Assembly (NCBI RefSeq): GCF_900130065.1 | Contig: NZ_FQXV01000001.1 | Location: 639,083 to 703,082 of the forward strand | Origin: Sporobacter termitidis DSM 10068 | GTDB taxonomy: Bacteria > Bacillota > Clostridia > Oscillospirales > Oscillospiraceae | Length of the DNA stretch: 64,000 nt | Reading direction: 5' to 3' | In this document: positions 27,375-36,115 of the stretch, in pieces | Numbering within the stretch: position 1 is the first letter of the stretch | Layout: each line of letters opens with the position of its first letter | The notes under the pieces: generated by a model | Told to the model about the DNA's origin: nothing | What the model saw: only the letters and a program-made list of their open reading frames with translations | The model's database searches: none | Position numbers and translations under genes: made by a program

Positions 27375-27982
27375 TGCGCGTGCCCCTCCCCTACGACTTT
27401 TTGCCAGACCTCCGCGGGAACGTCCGCCAGGGCTGAAATTTTCAGGACGACGGCGCGCGGCTCGAAGCCAAGAACGTCGCTCTCTACTTTTTCCACGGCC
27501 GCCGCGTCCACCAGGTCCGTCTTGTTGATGAGAACGGCGTCCGAGCCCTCGATCTGGCCCCGGAGCAGGTTGTTCATCGGCGCCAGGAGCCTGTTCCAGC
27601 GGGCGGCGTCCACAAGGATGACGATCCTGGAGGACAGCCCGATGGCGCTTTGCAGGTTCTCCCGCATGTTCCTCGGGTAGGCGATCCCCGTCGTCTCGAC
27701 GATCAGCCAGTCGGGGTCGAACTCCTTTTGAATCCGGACGGCCGCAGAGACGAGCTCGCCGGAGACGGTGCAGCACGCGCAGCCGGAGAAGAGATTGTTC
27801 ACCGTCAGGCCGCCGCTCCTGAGATACGCGTCGTCGATGCCGACTTCCCCGACCTCGTTTTCCAGGATGATCACCTTGTTTTCCCTGTCGGAGACCGTCG
27901 TTTCGACCATGTACCGGGCCAGGCGCAGCAGCGCCGTCGTCTTGCCCGAGCCTAAAAATCCGCCTAAAATCAGAATTTTCAT
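27371..27982 (-). CDS. CobW/COG0523-family metallochaperone GTPase (G domain only)
   Basis: The 203 residues begin with the P-loop GGFLGSGKTT (residues 7-16). The family hallmark GCACC (a CxCC metal-binding motif in SGCACCTVSGEL), the switch region VETTGIA and the base-recognition motif NKTDLVD follow. Typical COG0523 proteins have 300-400 residues with a C-terminal CobW_C domain; this one stops after the G domain, and the next gene supplies a His-rich partner. The family inserts zinc, cobalt, nickel or iron into client proteins using GTP. The client here may be the UroD-like protein encoded 37 bases upstream. A long alternative frame spanning this gene and the next is not coding. Confidence 0.88.
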   Translation of the reverse strand: MKILILGGFLGSGKTTALLRLARYMVETTVSDRENKVIILENEVGEVGIDDAYLRSGGLTVNNLFSGCACCTVSGELVSAAVRIQKEFDPDWLIVETTGIAYPRNMRENLQSAIGLSSRIVILVDAARWNRLLAPMNNLLRGQIEGSDAVLINKTDLVDAAAVEKVESDVLGFEPRAVVLKISALADVPAEVWQKVVGEGHAQ

Positions 27983-28019
27983 AATATTCCCCCGGAAATG
28001 TCAATGATCTTGCCGCTTT

Positions 28020-29039
28020 TCAGCTCTTATAATAGCCGCGGCACTTCTCCGTCACGTACCTGTTGAGAATGTCGTTTTTCCTGTCGACAGCCGCGTTGCC
28101 GACAGGGCCCAGGAAACCGCCGCACCAGGCAAACCCGCCGCCCGGGGCAAGCATATCAAAGGTTTCGTCCACAGAGGCGTAAAGCGCCTCCGCCGTCACA
28201 TCGGGGTCCAGGAGATGCTCCTTGGCGTCCCAGCCGCCGGCAATGGCGAGCTTGTTGCCGTATTTTGCCTTGACAGCCTTCAGGTCGTTGCAGGTCTGGG
28301 CGGGCTCCCACATATGGATGCCCATGCCCACCAGCAGGTCCAGGATGCCCTCGCATTTGCCGCAGTTGTGCATGGTCATCTTCAGGCCCCGGTCACGGCC
28401 CCGTTTGGCCCACCGGTCATGGCAGGGCACGAGAAATTCCTCGTACATTTCAGCCGAAATGAAGGGACCTCCCCAGGCGGCGGTATCGTCCATAAACGTC
28501 AGCACGTCGGGCCTATACAGGTCGATGCAGCGGTCGGCCACGTCCATATAGAAATCGCAGATATATGTAAGGAGCGCCTTCACCTCGTCCGGCTCCTCGA
28601 ACATCGCCATAAGGCCCTCGGAGAAGCCCATGAAGGACATCAGCGTCTGAAAATAGCCCATGTGGAGATTCAGCGCCAGGGCCGTCTGGCTGCGGTCGAT
28701 GCCGGTTTTCTCCATATCGTCCTTCACCATCTTCTCCCAGTCGACGCCGTCAAGGGACGGCGCCCTGATAACGTCGCGCCATTTGGTGATGTCGGCGAGG
28801 ATGAAATTGTTCGGCTCCGGGAGGATGGCATTGCCCGTTTCGTACGTCGCCACGTAATTGACGCCCCAGATATCCTTGCCGCCATTGTTTTTGCGGTGCT
28901 GGGAAATGACGGGCGGCTCAAACATTTGCGTTGCAACAAGCTTCTTTTCCCCGGGCATCTGCCCGAAGGTGTACTGAGGCACATACTCCGGCTGTTCGCC
29001 GCTGAGCATCCTCAGATAGTTTTGCTTCTCGGTCAGCAT
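28020..29039 (-). CDS. Uroporphyrinogen decarboxylase-like (UroD/MtaA-type) protein
   Basis: The 339-residue protein starts at ATG 29039-29037 behind GGGGGAAAACCA; residues further upstream are not conserved-looking. It has the UroD-fold pattern of corrinoid-dependent methyltransferase proteins: MLTEKQNYLRML at the N-terminus, DDTAAWGGPFISAEMYEEFLVP, and MHNCGKCEG, whose His and Cys match the zinc ligands of MtaA-type methyltransferases. True heme-pathway UroD lacks this HxCG site and is unlikely without other hem genes. A methyl group transfer between a substrate or corrinoid and a thiol is the best guess. It leads an operon with the CobW GTPase and His-rich protein. No corrinoid protein lies in the window. 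Confidence 0.75.
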   Translation of the reverse strand: MLTEKQNYLRMLSGEQPEYVPQYTFGQMPGEKKLVATQMFEPPVISQHRKNNGGKDIWGVNYVATYETGNAILPEPNNFILADITKWRDVIRAPSLDGVDWEKMVKDDMEKTGIDRSQTALALNLHMGYFQTLMSFMGFSEGLMAMFEEPDEVKALLTYICDFYMDVADRCIDLYRPDVLTFMDDTAAWGGPFISAEMYEEFLVPCHDRWAKRGRDRGLKMTMHNCGKCEGILDLLVGMGIHMWEPAQTCNDLKAVKAKYGNKLAIAGGWDAKEHLLDPDVTAEALYASVDETFDMLAPGGGFAWCGGFLGPVGNAAVDRKNDILNRYVTEKCRGYYKS

Positions 29040-29163
29040 TGGTTTTCCCCCAGTAAAAGTTCTGGCCCGGCGGCCGGCTTTTCCTGTGTAAATTATACGT
29101 TGTATGCTACCGTTATGCAAGTGCTTATATTTCAGACAAAATCATCCGTATTTTTTGTGCCAT

Positions 29164-30984
29164 TTATACAACATCCTCGTTCTGCTCGAGGGCCATCGCC
29201 CGGCAGAGCGCCGCGTAGCGCCCGCCCTTGGCCATAAGCTCCTCATGGGTACCGCGCTCGACGATTTTACCGTCGTCGACGACGAGGATGATATCGGCGC
29301 GGCGGATGGTGGAGAGCCTGTGGGCGATGATGAACGAGGTGCGCCCGTTCAGGATGTGGGATATGGCGTTTTGGATGAGCAGCTCCGTCTCAGTATCGAT
29401 GCTGGAGGTGGCCTCGTCCAGGACAAAAATCGGCGGGTCGGCGAGAACGGCGCGGGCGAAGGAGACAAGCTGCTTCTCCCCCGTCGACAACCTGTCGCCG
29501 CCCTCGCCCACTTGGGTCGCGTACCCGTCCGGGAGCTTGGCGGCCACCACGTCGGCGGACACAAGCCGCGCCGCGGCGACGACCTCCGCGTCCGTCGCCT
29601 CCAGGCGGCCGTAACGGATGTTCTCCATGACGGTGCCGGAAAACAGGTGCGGGTCCTGCAGGACATAGCCGAGGGCGGAGTGGAGCCAAAGCTGGCTGCG
29701 CTCCCTGTAATCCCTGCCGTCGATGAGCACACGCCCTTTCGTGGGCTCGAAAAAGCGGCAGGCGAGATTGACGAGCGTCGACTTGCCGGCGCCCGTCTCC
29801 CCGACGATGGCCACCGTCGTCCCGGCCGGGATGTGCAGGCTGAAGTCCTCCAGAATAAATTCGTTTCCGTCGGGATATTTGAACCAGACGTTTTCAAAGG
29901 TGATATCGCCGGAGAGCTTCTCCCAGTTTTCCCGCTTGGGATTAAAGACGTCCCCGTATTTTTCGGCGACCCCGGGCGTATCGGTAATCGTGAGGGGCGC
30001 GTCCATGAGCGCGGTGACGCGCTCGATGCCCACCTGGGCGGAGACCATATCCGTGAATATGGCGGCCGTCTGCACCACGGGCTCGACGATCCCGACGGCG
30101 TAGGAGATGAAAGCGGACAGGATGCCGAAGTCCATAAGCTGATCCATGACCAGGATGCCGCCCCTATAAAGCACGGCGCCCACGGCGATGGACCCGCAGA
30201 ATAAAACGAGCGGCAGCATGATCGCCGTGAGCATCGCGCCCCGGACGGACTCACGGTACATATCCGCCGTGACGGCGGAGAACTCCCGGACGTTCAGGTC
30301 CTCGATCACCAGCGTCTTGGAGGCTTTGGCGCCGGTGATGCCCTCGTTATAGGCGCCGGTAATGCGCGCGTTGATGGCGCGGACGCGCCTGTTCACGGCG
30401 AGGATGCGCCTTTGGAAAAACCAGTTGACCAAAAGGACCAGCGGGATGACGGCCAGGAGCAGCAGCGCCAGGCGCCAGCTCTGAGTGAACATGAAAATAA
30501 GCGCCCCGGCGATATAGCAGATGTTCCACGCCACCTGGGCAAACCCCCAGGCGACCATGCCGCTGATCCTGTCGGTATCGGACATGACCCGCGCCAGGAG
30601 AAAGCCCACGGAGGTGGTGTTGTAAAACGACAGCGGCAGCTGCTGCAGGTGGACGAAGCAGTCGCGCTTGAGCATCCGGCCCATGAACATCTCGATCGTG
30701 ATCGACCGGCGCGAGAACAATATGACCGTGACGCCCTCCAGGACGATAAACGCCAGAAAAACGAGCGCGAACGGCAGGAGCCCATTCGTGGTTGCCGGGG
30801 TGATGAAGCTGTTGACGGCGCGACTCGTGAACAGCGGATAGGAGGCCTCTGTCAGCGCCGAGAGGAGCATAAAGATCAGGACGGCGACGATGTGCTTCCG
30901 GACATTTTTCAGATAAGGAAAAAGACGCCCCCAGATTTTCATGCTGAACTTGACGGCCTGCCCTTTTTCCAGTGTTTCCTGCAT
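29164..30984 (-). CDS. ABC exporter half-transporter (subunit with consensus Walker B glutamate)
   Basis: The 606 residues form a type-IV exporter: six membrane helices in about residues 25-320, then an ATPase with Walker A GETGAGKST, Q-loop LQDPHLF, signature LSTGEKQ and Walker B FVLDEATSS. The signature deviates from LSGGQ while the catalytic glutamate is present. The partner encoded just upstream has the reverse pattern. This is the BmrC/BmrD or LmrC/LmrD arrangement of heterodimeric multidrug exporters with one degenerate ATP site. The ATG follows AAGGATG. The gene lies 102 bases after its partner. Confidence 0.9.
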   Translation of the reverse strand: MQETLEKGQAVKFSMKIWGRLFPYLKNVRKHIVAVLIFMLLSALTEASYPLFTSRAVNSFITPATTNGLLPFALVFLAFIVLEGVTVILFSRRSITIEMFMGRMLKRDCFVHLQQLPLSFYNTTSVGFLLARVMSDTDRISGMVAWGFAQVAWNICYIAGALIFMFTQSWRLALLLLAVIPLVLLVNWFFQRRILAVNRRVRAINARITGAYNEGITGAKASKTLVIEDLNVREFSAVTADMYRESVRGAMLTAIMLPLVLFCGSIAVGAVLYRGGILVMDQLMDFGILSAFISYAVGIVEPVVQTAAIFTDMVSAQVGIERVTALMDAPLTITDTPGVAEKYGDVFNPKRENWEKLSGDITFENVWFKYPDGNEFILEDFSLHIPAGTTVAIVGETGAGKSTLVNLACRFFEPTKGRVLIDGRDYRERSQLWLHSALGYVLQDPHLFSGTVMENIRYGRLEATDAEVVAAARLVSADVVAAKLPDGYATQVGEGGDRLSTGEKQLVSFARAVLADPPIFVLDEATSSIDTETELLIQNAISHILNGRTSFIIAHRLSTIRRADIILVVDDGKIVERGTHEELMAKGGRYAALCRAMALEQNEDVV

Positions 30985-31086
30985 ATATTCACATCCTTGT
31001 GAACGGATGCCCGAGGGGCGCCCGCTTATTGCCTAAATTAAAATATGGAACGCCCTGCGGAACCCAGACGGGGCCGCGAAAATCAA

Positions 31087-32880
31087 TTACGTGCCGCTCT
31101 GCAGGTCATACACCCGCTTGTAGACGCCGTTCTTCTCCAGCAGCTCGGCGTGGGAGCCAAGCTCGGCGATGCGGCCGTTTTCCAGGACCATGATTTTATC
31201 TGCCTGCATCAGCGTGGAGATGCGGTGGGAGATCAGGAGGACGGTGGCGTCCCCGGTGTTTGCACGGAGTGAGGCCCGGATTTTGGCGTCCGTCTCCATA
31301 TCGAGGCTGGACATGGAGTCGTCGAAAACCATGATCGGCGCGTCCAGCATCAGCGTGCGTGCGATGGCGATGCGCTGCTTCTGCCCGCCGGACAGCGTGA
31401 CGCCGCGCTCCCCGACGACGGTGTCGTAGCCGTTTGAAAAGGAGAGGATACTGTCGTCCACGGCGGCGATGGCGGCGGCGCCCCGCGCGCGGCTCAAATC
31501 CCGCCGGCGGGCGGCGATGTCGATATTCTCAAAAATCGTCTTGGAGAAGAGAAACGGCTCCTGGAGCACGAGGCCGATATGGCGCCGGAGGTGGTGCCTG
31601 TCGATCTTCCGGACGTCCACGTCCCCGATTTTGATGCTGCCGCCGCCCTCGGGGAGGTCGTAGAGCCGGTTTAAAAGATATGTGACGGTGGATTTGCCGG
31701 ACCCCGTCGTGCCGAGGATACCGAACGTGGTGCCTTTTTTGACGGTGAAATTCAGATCGGTCAGAACGGACTGGGCGCCGTAGGCAAAGCTCACGTGGTC
31801 GAAGACGATGTCCCGGTCAAGCGGCGGCTCAAGCGCCCCCGGCTCCTCTTCCTCCACGGGCGCGTCCAGAATCTCCTTGATACGCCGGAGCGACACGCCT
31901 GTTTTGCTCATTTCGGAGATGATGTGCCCCAGCTGGCGCACCGGCCAGGCCATCGTCACGGTATAGCTGATAAAAACGAGGTACTCGCCCAGCGTGATCG
32001 TCCCGTGGGCCGCCAGCGCGGCGCCCACCGTCACCATGACCAGCAGCTCGCCGGAGGACACGATATCGCCGATCCCCCAGAAGTAGCCGAGGATTTTGCC
32101 CAGGGTCAGCCATTTCCCCACGTACGCCTCGTTCTTTTCGTCAAACCGGTCCGTTTCATAGCGCTCCCTCCCGAAGGCCCGGACGACGCGCACGCCTGTC
32201 AGGTTCTCCTGGACGTGGATCATGAGCTCGCCCTCGGCCTCGTCGGCCTCCTCGAACTTGTCGGCGATCCTGGAAAAGAAAAACCCCGAGTAGCCAAGGA
32301 TCAGCGGGATGAAGCACAGCGCGATGACGGCCAGCAGCACGTTCATGGAGAACATGATCCCCAGGGCCAGCGCCACCAGAAGCAGCGTGCGCACGACCTC
32401 GATGAGCTGCTGGGAGATAAAGCGCTGGGCCGTGTCCACGTCGTAGGTGCAGCGCTGGATGATGTCGCCGGTCTGGTTTTCCGTGTGCCAGGAAAAAGGC
32501 AGGTACTGCGTGTGGGTAAACAGCGTGTCCCGGAGCCTTTTGACGAAGCCCTCCGTCCCCCGGGCCGTCCCCATGCGGGAAAAATAATTAAAGATACCGG
32601 AGAGGCAGGCGCATAAGACGACGCCCAGCGCGCAGACGATGAAATTGGCGCGCAAGTAATCCCGGCCGCCCGCCCTTTCAAACAGGGCCATCAGAAAGCC
32701 CGGCAGCGCGGCGCTCTTCGTGCCGATGACCGAGTCGACGGTGAAGCCGACGACCTGCGGCATCAGAAACGAAAACAGGATGGACAGCGCCGTGGCCAAC
32801 ACGGCGACGGCAAAATACCGCTTGGAGCCTTTGGCAAAACCGGTCAGCATATGAAATAATTCGTGTTTTGTTTTCTTCAT
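31087..32880 (-). CDS. ABC exporter half-transporter (subunit with degenerate Walker B)
   Basis: The 597 residues have six membrane helices followed by an ATPase with Walker A GTTGSGKST, Q-loop LQEPFLF and canonical signature LSGGQKQR. The Walker B is MVFDDSMSSLD, in which the catalytic glutamate is replaced by aspartate. Together with the downstream subunit it should form a heterodimer whose one composite site hydrolyses ATP and whose other is impaired. Substrates of such pairs are drugs, peptides or lipids; none is indicated here. A GGAGTAATA ribosome site precedes the ATG. No regulator gene is adjacent. Confidence 0.9.
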   Translation of the reverse strand: MKKTKHELFHMLTGFAKGSKRYFAVAVLATALSILFSFLMPQVVGFTVDSVIGTKSAALPGFLMALFERAGGRDYLRANFIVCALGVVLCACLSGIFNYFSRMGTARGTEGFVKRLRDTLFTHTQYLPFSWHTENQTGDIIQRCTYDVDTAQRFISQQLIEVVRTLLLVALALGIMFSMNVLLAVIALCFIPLILGYSGFFFSRIADKFEEADEAEGELMIHVQENLTGVRVVRAFGRERYETDRFDEKNEAYVGKWLTLGKILGYFWGIGDIVSSGELLVMVTVGAALAAHGTITLGEYLVFISYTVTMAWPVRQLGHIISEMSKTGVSLRRIKEILDAPVEEEEPGALEPPLDRDIVFDHVSFAYGAQSVLTDLNFTVKKGTTFGILGTTGSGKSTVTYLLNRLYDLPEGGGSIKIGDVDVRKIDRHHLRRHIGLVLQEPFLFSKTIFENIDIAARRRDLSRARGAAAIAAVDDSILSFSNGYDTVVGERGVTLSGGQKQRIAIARTLMLDAPIMVFDDSMSSLDMETDAKIRASLRANTGDATVLLISHRISTLMQADKIMVLENGRIAELGSHAELLEKNGVYKRVYDLQSGT

Positions 32881-33000
32881 TATTACTCCATTTTCTGCCC
32901 GTAAATTTCTTAATCACAGCATGGCCTATTCTGCCACAAGCAGAGCGAAAAAGCAAGAGACGGCGACAGCCTGCGGCATCGCCGCGCCGCGCGAAAAAAA

Positions 33001-33031
33001 TGTACAGATAGTGTGCACAATATGGTATAAT
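33001..33031 (+). promoter_or_regulatory. Possible promoter of the P-type ATPase gene
   Basis: A consensus TATAAT (33026-33031) preceded by TGG (extended -10) lies 34 bases ahead of the GTG start. The upstream TGTACA (33001-33006) is at a long spacing, so the -35 is weak. Confidence 0.45.
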
Positions 33032-33064
33032 GAATTCCAAGAAAGCATAAAGCGGGGGAACAGC

Positions 33065-35470
33065 GTGCCGACTGGCAGAAAGACAGAAATAACACTCAAT
33101 AAAGTGCTGCCGCGGATCGAAGCCCGCGCGGAGCTGGGGCTGACGGCCCACGAAGCCAGGGAACGGCTGGACAACGGCTACGGCAATATAAGCCCGGCCT
33201 CGCCCGAAAAAACCGTTGCTCAGATATTCAGGGACAATATCTTTACCTATTTTAACCTTATATTTTTCGTCCTGGCCGGACTTGTCATTTCGGTCCACTC
33301 ATATCGGAACCTCACCTTTATGGGCATCATTCTGGCCAACATCGCCATCGGCATCGTCCAGGAGCTGCGCGCCAAGCGGACGCTCTCGAAGCTCCGTTTC
33401 ATCGCCGAGCCACACGCCGCGGTGATCCGGGACGGTCAAATTCTCACCATACCGGCGGAGGACGCCGTGCTGGACGATATCGCCGTTTTCACCGCCGGAC
33501 AGCAGATTTACGCCGACGCCATCATTTTGACGGGCGAGTGCCGCGTCAACGAGGCGCTGGTGACGGGTGAGGCCGACGAGATCATCAAGACACCGGGCGG
33601 CACGCTTTTATCCGGGAGCTTTATCGTCTCCGGCGAGTGCCGGGCGCGGCTGGACAAGGTCGGCTGCGACTCGTTTGTATCGAAGCTGACGGTGGAGGCC
33701 AAGAAGCACACCAGGAAGCGCCGCTCGGAGATGATGCGCCACCTGACACGGCTCGTGCAGATCATCGGCTTTATCATCATCCCATTCGGAATCGCTTTAT
33801 ACCTCCAGCAGACGCTGTCGCTCCAGAACACCGTTGCGGACAGCGTCGTCACCACCGTCGCGGCGCTCATCGGCATGATCCCCGAAGGGCTGTACCTGCT
33901 CGTCTCCGTGGCGCTCACCGTCAGCGTGATGCGCCTGGCTCAGAAAAAGACGCTGGTGCACGACCTGGACTGCATCGAGACGCTGGCCCGGGTGGACGTG
34001 CTGTGCGTGGACAAGACCGGCACGATCACGGAGAACAAGATGACGGTGCGGGAGGCCGTGCCGCTCAGTCCCGACACGTTCGGCCCCGACGATGTCGCGG
34101 CGCTGATGGCCGACTATACGGCGGCCATGGGCACGGACAACGAGACGATGGCCGCGCTGAAAAATTACTTTACCGGGACGCCCCGACGCCATGCGCTGCA
34201 GCTGCTCTCCTTCTCCTCCGCCACGAAATACGGCGGCGTCACCTTTTCGCACGACGGGACGTTTCTTCTCGGCGCGCCGGAAAAGATCCTGCTATCCGGC
34301 TACGATAAATATAAAGGCGAAATCGAGAAATACTCCTCACAGGGCTGCCGTGTCCTGCTGCTGGCGCGTTACGCCGGGTCCCTGGAGGACAAGACGCCGC
34401 AGGCCGCCGTCACGGCGCTGGCGCTCATCGTGCTGACGAACAGCATCAGGCCCGAGGCGCCGGAGACCTTCCGCTTCTTCAAGGAGCAGGGCGTGGCCAT
34501 CAAGGTCATCTCCGGCGACAACCCGCTCACCGTCTCCCGCGTGGCTCTGGAGGCCGGCATCGAGAACGCCGACAAGTACATTGACGCCTCCACCCTCACC
34601 ACGGAGCGCAAGCTCAAGAGCGCCATCAAGGAGTACACCGTTTTCGGGCGCGTCACACCCGACCAGAAGCGGAAGCTGATCCGCGCCTTTAAAGAGGCCG
34701 GCCACACGGTCGCCATGACGGGCGACGGCGTCAACGACGTGCTGGCCCTCAAGGACGCCGACTGCAGCATCGCCATGGCGTCCGGCAGTGACGTGGCCTG
34801 TCAGGTTTCCCAGCTGGTGCTGATGAACTCAAATTTCGCCGCCATGCCGTCCGTCGTGTCCGAGGGGCGCCGCGTCATCAACAACATCGAGCGCTCGGCC
34901 TCCCTGTTCCTCGTCAAGAACATTTTTTCCTTCGCCCTGGCGCTGACGGCGCTGCTCGTCGCCCTGCCCTATCCGATCACGCCGGCCCAGCTCTCCCTTT
35001 TCAACGCCACGCTCATCGGCATTCCCTCCTTCATCCTGGCCCTTGAGCCGAATACGAGCCTCGTCCGGGGCCGCTTCCTGAAAAATGTATTGCTCCGGGC
35101 GCTGCCCGCGGGGCTGACGGACTTTCTCTGCATGCTCGCGGCGATTCTGGCCTGCTCCTACTTCAACATCCCCGGAAAAGAGCTGGGTACGATGTCGACG
35201 ATCATCATCGGCGCCGTCGGCTTTATGATGCTCTACCGCATCAGCCGCCCGCTGAACAACCTCCGGCGCGCGCTGATGATCGCCATGTTCGTCCTGTTCG
35301 CCGTCGGCGGGCTGGTGTTTACGAACTTTTTCACGCTGGTGCCGCTGTCGCTGACTGCCGTCGAGATCACGGCCGTCATCGTCGTCCTTGCCGTGCCCGT
35401 GATGACCTTCTTCGCCTGGGTGACGAGAAAATTCGAGCACGACGGCCGGAAAGCCGTCCGGCGGGGATAA
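33065..35470 (+). CDS. CtpE-like cation-transporting P-type ATPase (probably Ca2+)
   Basis: The start is GTG at 33065, behind GGGGGAAC, giving 801 residues; a longer in-frame ORF upstream has no ribosome site. Motifs in order: actuator LVTGEADE (TGEA instead of TGES), membrane MIPEGL, phosphorylation site DKTGT with D316, KVISGDNPLTV, and TGDGVNDVLALKDADCSIAM. The order of helices (about ten), the N-terminal LTAHEARERLDNGYGN and the TGEAD and PEGL variants match mycobacterial CtpE, a calcium-uptake ATPase, more than MgtA or SERCA. The ion is inferred from the family. A small acidic membrane protein follows after 74 bases. Confidence 0.88.
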   Translation: MPTGRKTEITLNKVLPRIEARAELGLTAHEARERLDNGYGNISPASPEKTVAQIFRDNIFTYFNLIFFVLAGLVISVHSYRNLTFMGIILANIAIGIVQELRAKRTLSKLRFIAEPHAAVIRDGQILTIPAEDAVLDDIAVFTAGQQIYADAIILTGECRVNEALVTGEADEIIKTPGGTLLSGSFIVSGECRARLDKVGCDSFVSKLTVEAKKHTRKRRSEMMRHLTRLVQIIGFIIIPFGIALYLQQTLSLQNTVADSVVTTVAALIGMIPEGLYLLVSVALTVSVMRLAQKKTLVHDLDCIETLARVDVLCVDKTGTITENKMTVREAVPLSPDTFGPDDVAALMADYTAAMGTDNETMAALKNYFTGTPRRHALQLLSFSSATKYGGVTFSHDGTFLLGAPEKILLSGYDKYKGEIEKYSSQGCRVLLLARYAGSLEDKTPQAAVTALALIVLTNSIRPEAPETFRFFKEQGVAIKVISGDNPLTVSRVALEAGIENADKYIDASTLTTERKLKSAIKEYTVFGRVTPDQKRKLIRAFKEAGHTVAMTGDGVNDVLALKDADCSIAMASGSDVACQVSQLVLMNSNFAAMPSVVSEGRRVINNIERSASLFLVKNIFSFALALTALLVALPYPITPAQLSLFNATLIGIPSFILALEPNTSLVRGRFLKNVLLRALPAGLTDFLCMLAAILACSYFNIPGKELGTMSTIIIGAVGFMMLYRISRPLNNLRRALMIAMFVLFAVGGLVFTNFFTLVPLSLTAVEITAVIVVLAVPVMTFFAWVTRKFEHDGRKAVRRG

Positions 35471-35544
35471 GTCTTGCTTTTGGGCGTCTTATATGATAAT
35501 GTTTGTGATAATATCCACATTACCGACCGATAAAGGATGGACAT

Positions 35545-35976
35545 ATGTTTAAAAAAGATTATGAACGTACCCCTCAGGAAAAAGCGCAGCGGGCGAAGCT
35601 GAGCGTCTTCGCGCGTTTGGGCGGATGCGCCTATCTTATTTATATCCTGGTCCAGCTGCTGAAGACACCGCCGGCCGAAATACCGGACTCCCCGTGGACG
35701 GTCGCTATCGCCGTCGTCCTGATGGTGCTGGCCGGGGTCGTCATCGTCATCACCATTCTGGAGCTGATCCGCTCCCTGAAGGCCGGCCTGTTCAACGCCG
35801 AGGCATATGAGGAGGAAGCGAACTTCCCCTGCAATCCGCCGGCGGACGCGGCGGACGACACGACTGAGACAGACGCCCTCGAGGCGCATACCGAGGACGA
35901 GGCCTCCGGCGCTGACGACAGCGGCGGCGACGATGGTGAAGATGACGAAGACGACGGTGACACAAAATCGGAATAG
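35545..35976 (+). CDS. Small membrane protein with an acidic C-terminal tail
   Basis: The 143 residues have two hydrophobic helices (about 25-44 and 53-75). The tail of about 55 residues is dominated by Asp, Glu, Gly and Ser (DDSGGDDGEDDEDDGD), so it is probably cytoplasmic and disordered. I do not recognise the family. It lies directly after the predicted Ca2+ ATPase and could be its small partner or a cation-binding protein, but that is only positional inference. The ATG is preceded by AAAGGATGGAC. Confidence 0.6.
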   Translation: MFKKDYERTPQEKAQRAKLSVFARLGGCAYLIYILVQLLKTPPAEIPDSPWTVAIAVVLMVLAGVVIVITILELIRSLKAGLFNAEAYEEEANFPCNPPADAADDTTETDALEAHTEDEASGADDSGGDDGEDDEDDGDTKSE

Positions 35977-36020
35977 CCGTCCGGGCCGGCGCCGGTGCGG
36001 ATACCGGTACTGTTATGTAT

Positions 36021-36092
36021 TATAATACTTAAAGATTCTTGGGCCCGGATTTCATAGCGGTCGACTGACCGCAAGTGACCGCAAGAATCTTT
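36021..36092 (+). promoter_or_regulatory. Promoter -10 and long hairpin ahead of the rlmD-like gene
   Basis: TATAAT (36021-36026) is followed within a few bases by AGATTCTTG (36033-36041). That segment pairs with CAAGAATCT (36083-36091) before seven Ts: an intrinsic-terminator layout only about 25 bases ahead of the methyltransferase start. Inside the loop a second hairpin GCGGTCGACTGACCGC and a direct repeat GACCGCAA/GACCGCAA are visible. It may be the terminator of the preceding genes or an attenuator for the next. Confidence 0.6.
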
Positions 36093-36115
36093 TTTTGGGA
36101 TTGGCGTGAACTTTT

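Noticed and set aside
26871-28004. A 377-codon minus-strand frame joining the GTPase region and the His-rich protein
   Set aside because: Over 27375-28004 the GTPase frame has clear CobW motifs, while this frame reads as Arg/Gly-rich noise. Only its last 167 codons (from the ATG at 27374) are real.
28020-29039. Heme-pathway uroporphyrinogen decarboxylase (HemE)
   Set aside because: The MHNCGKCEG motif and lack of hem neighbours favour the methyltransferase-like branch of the fold.
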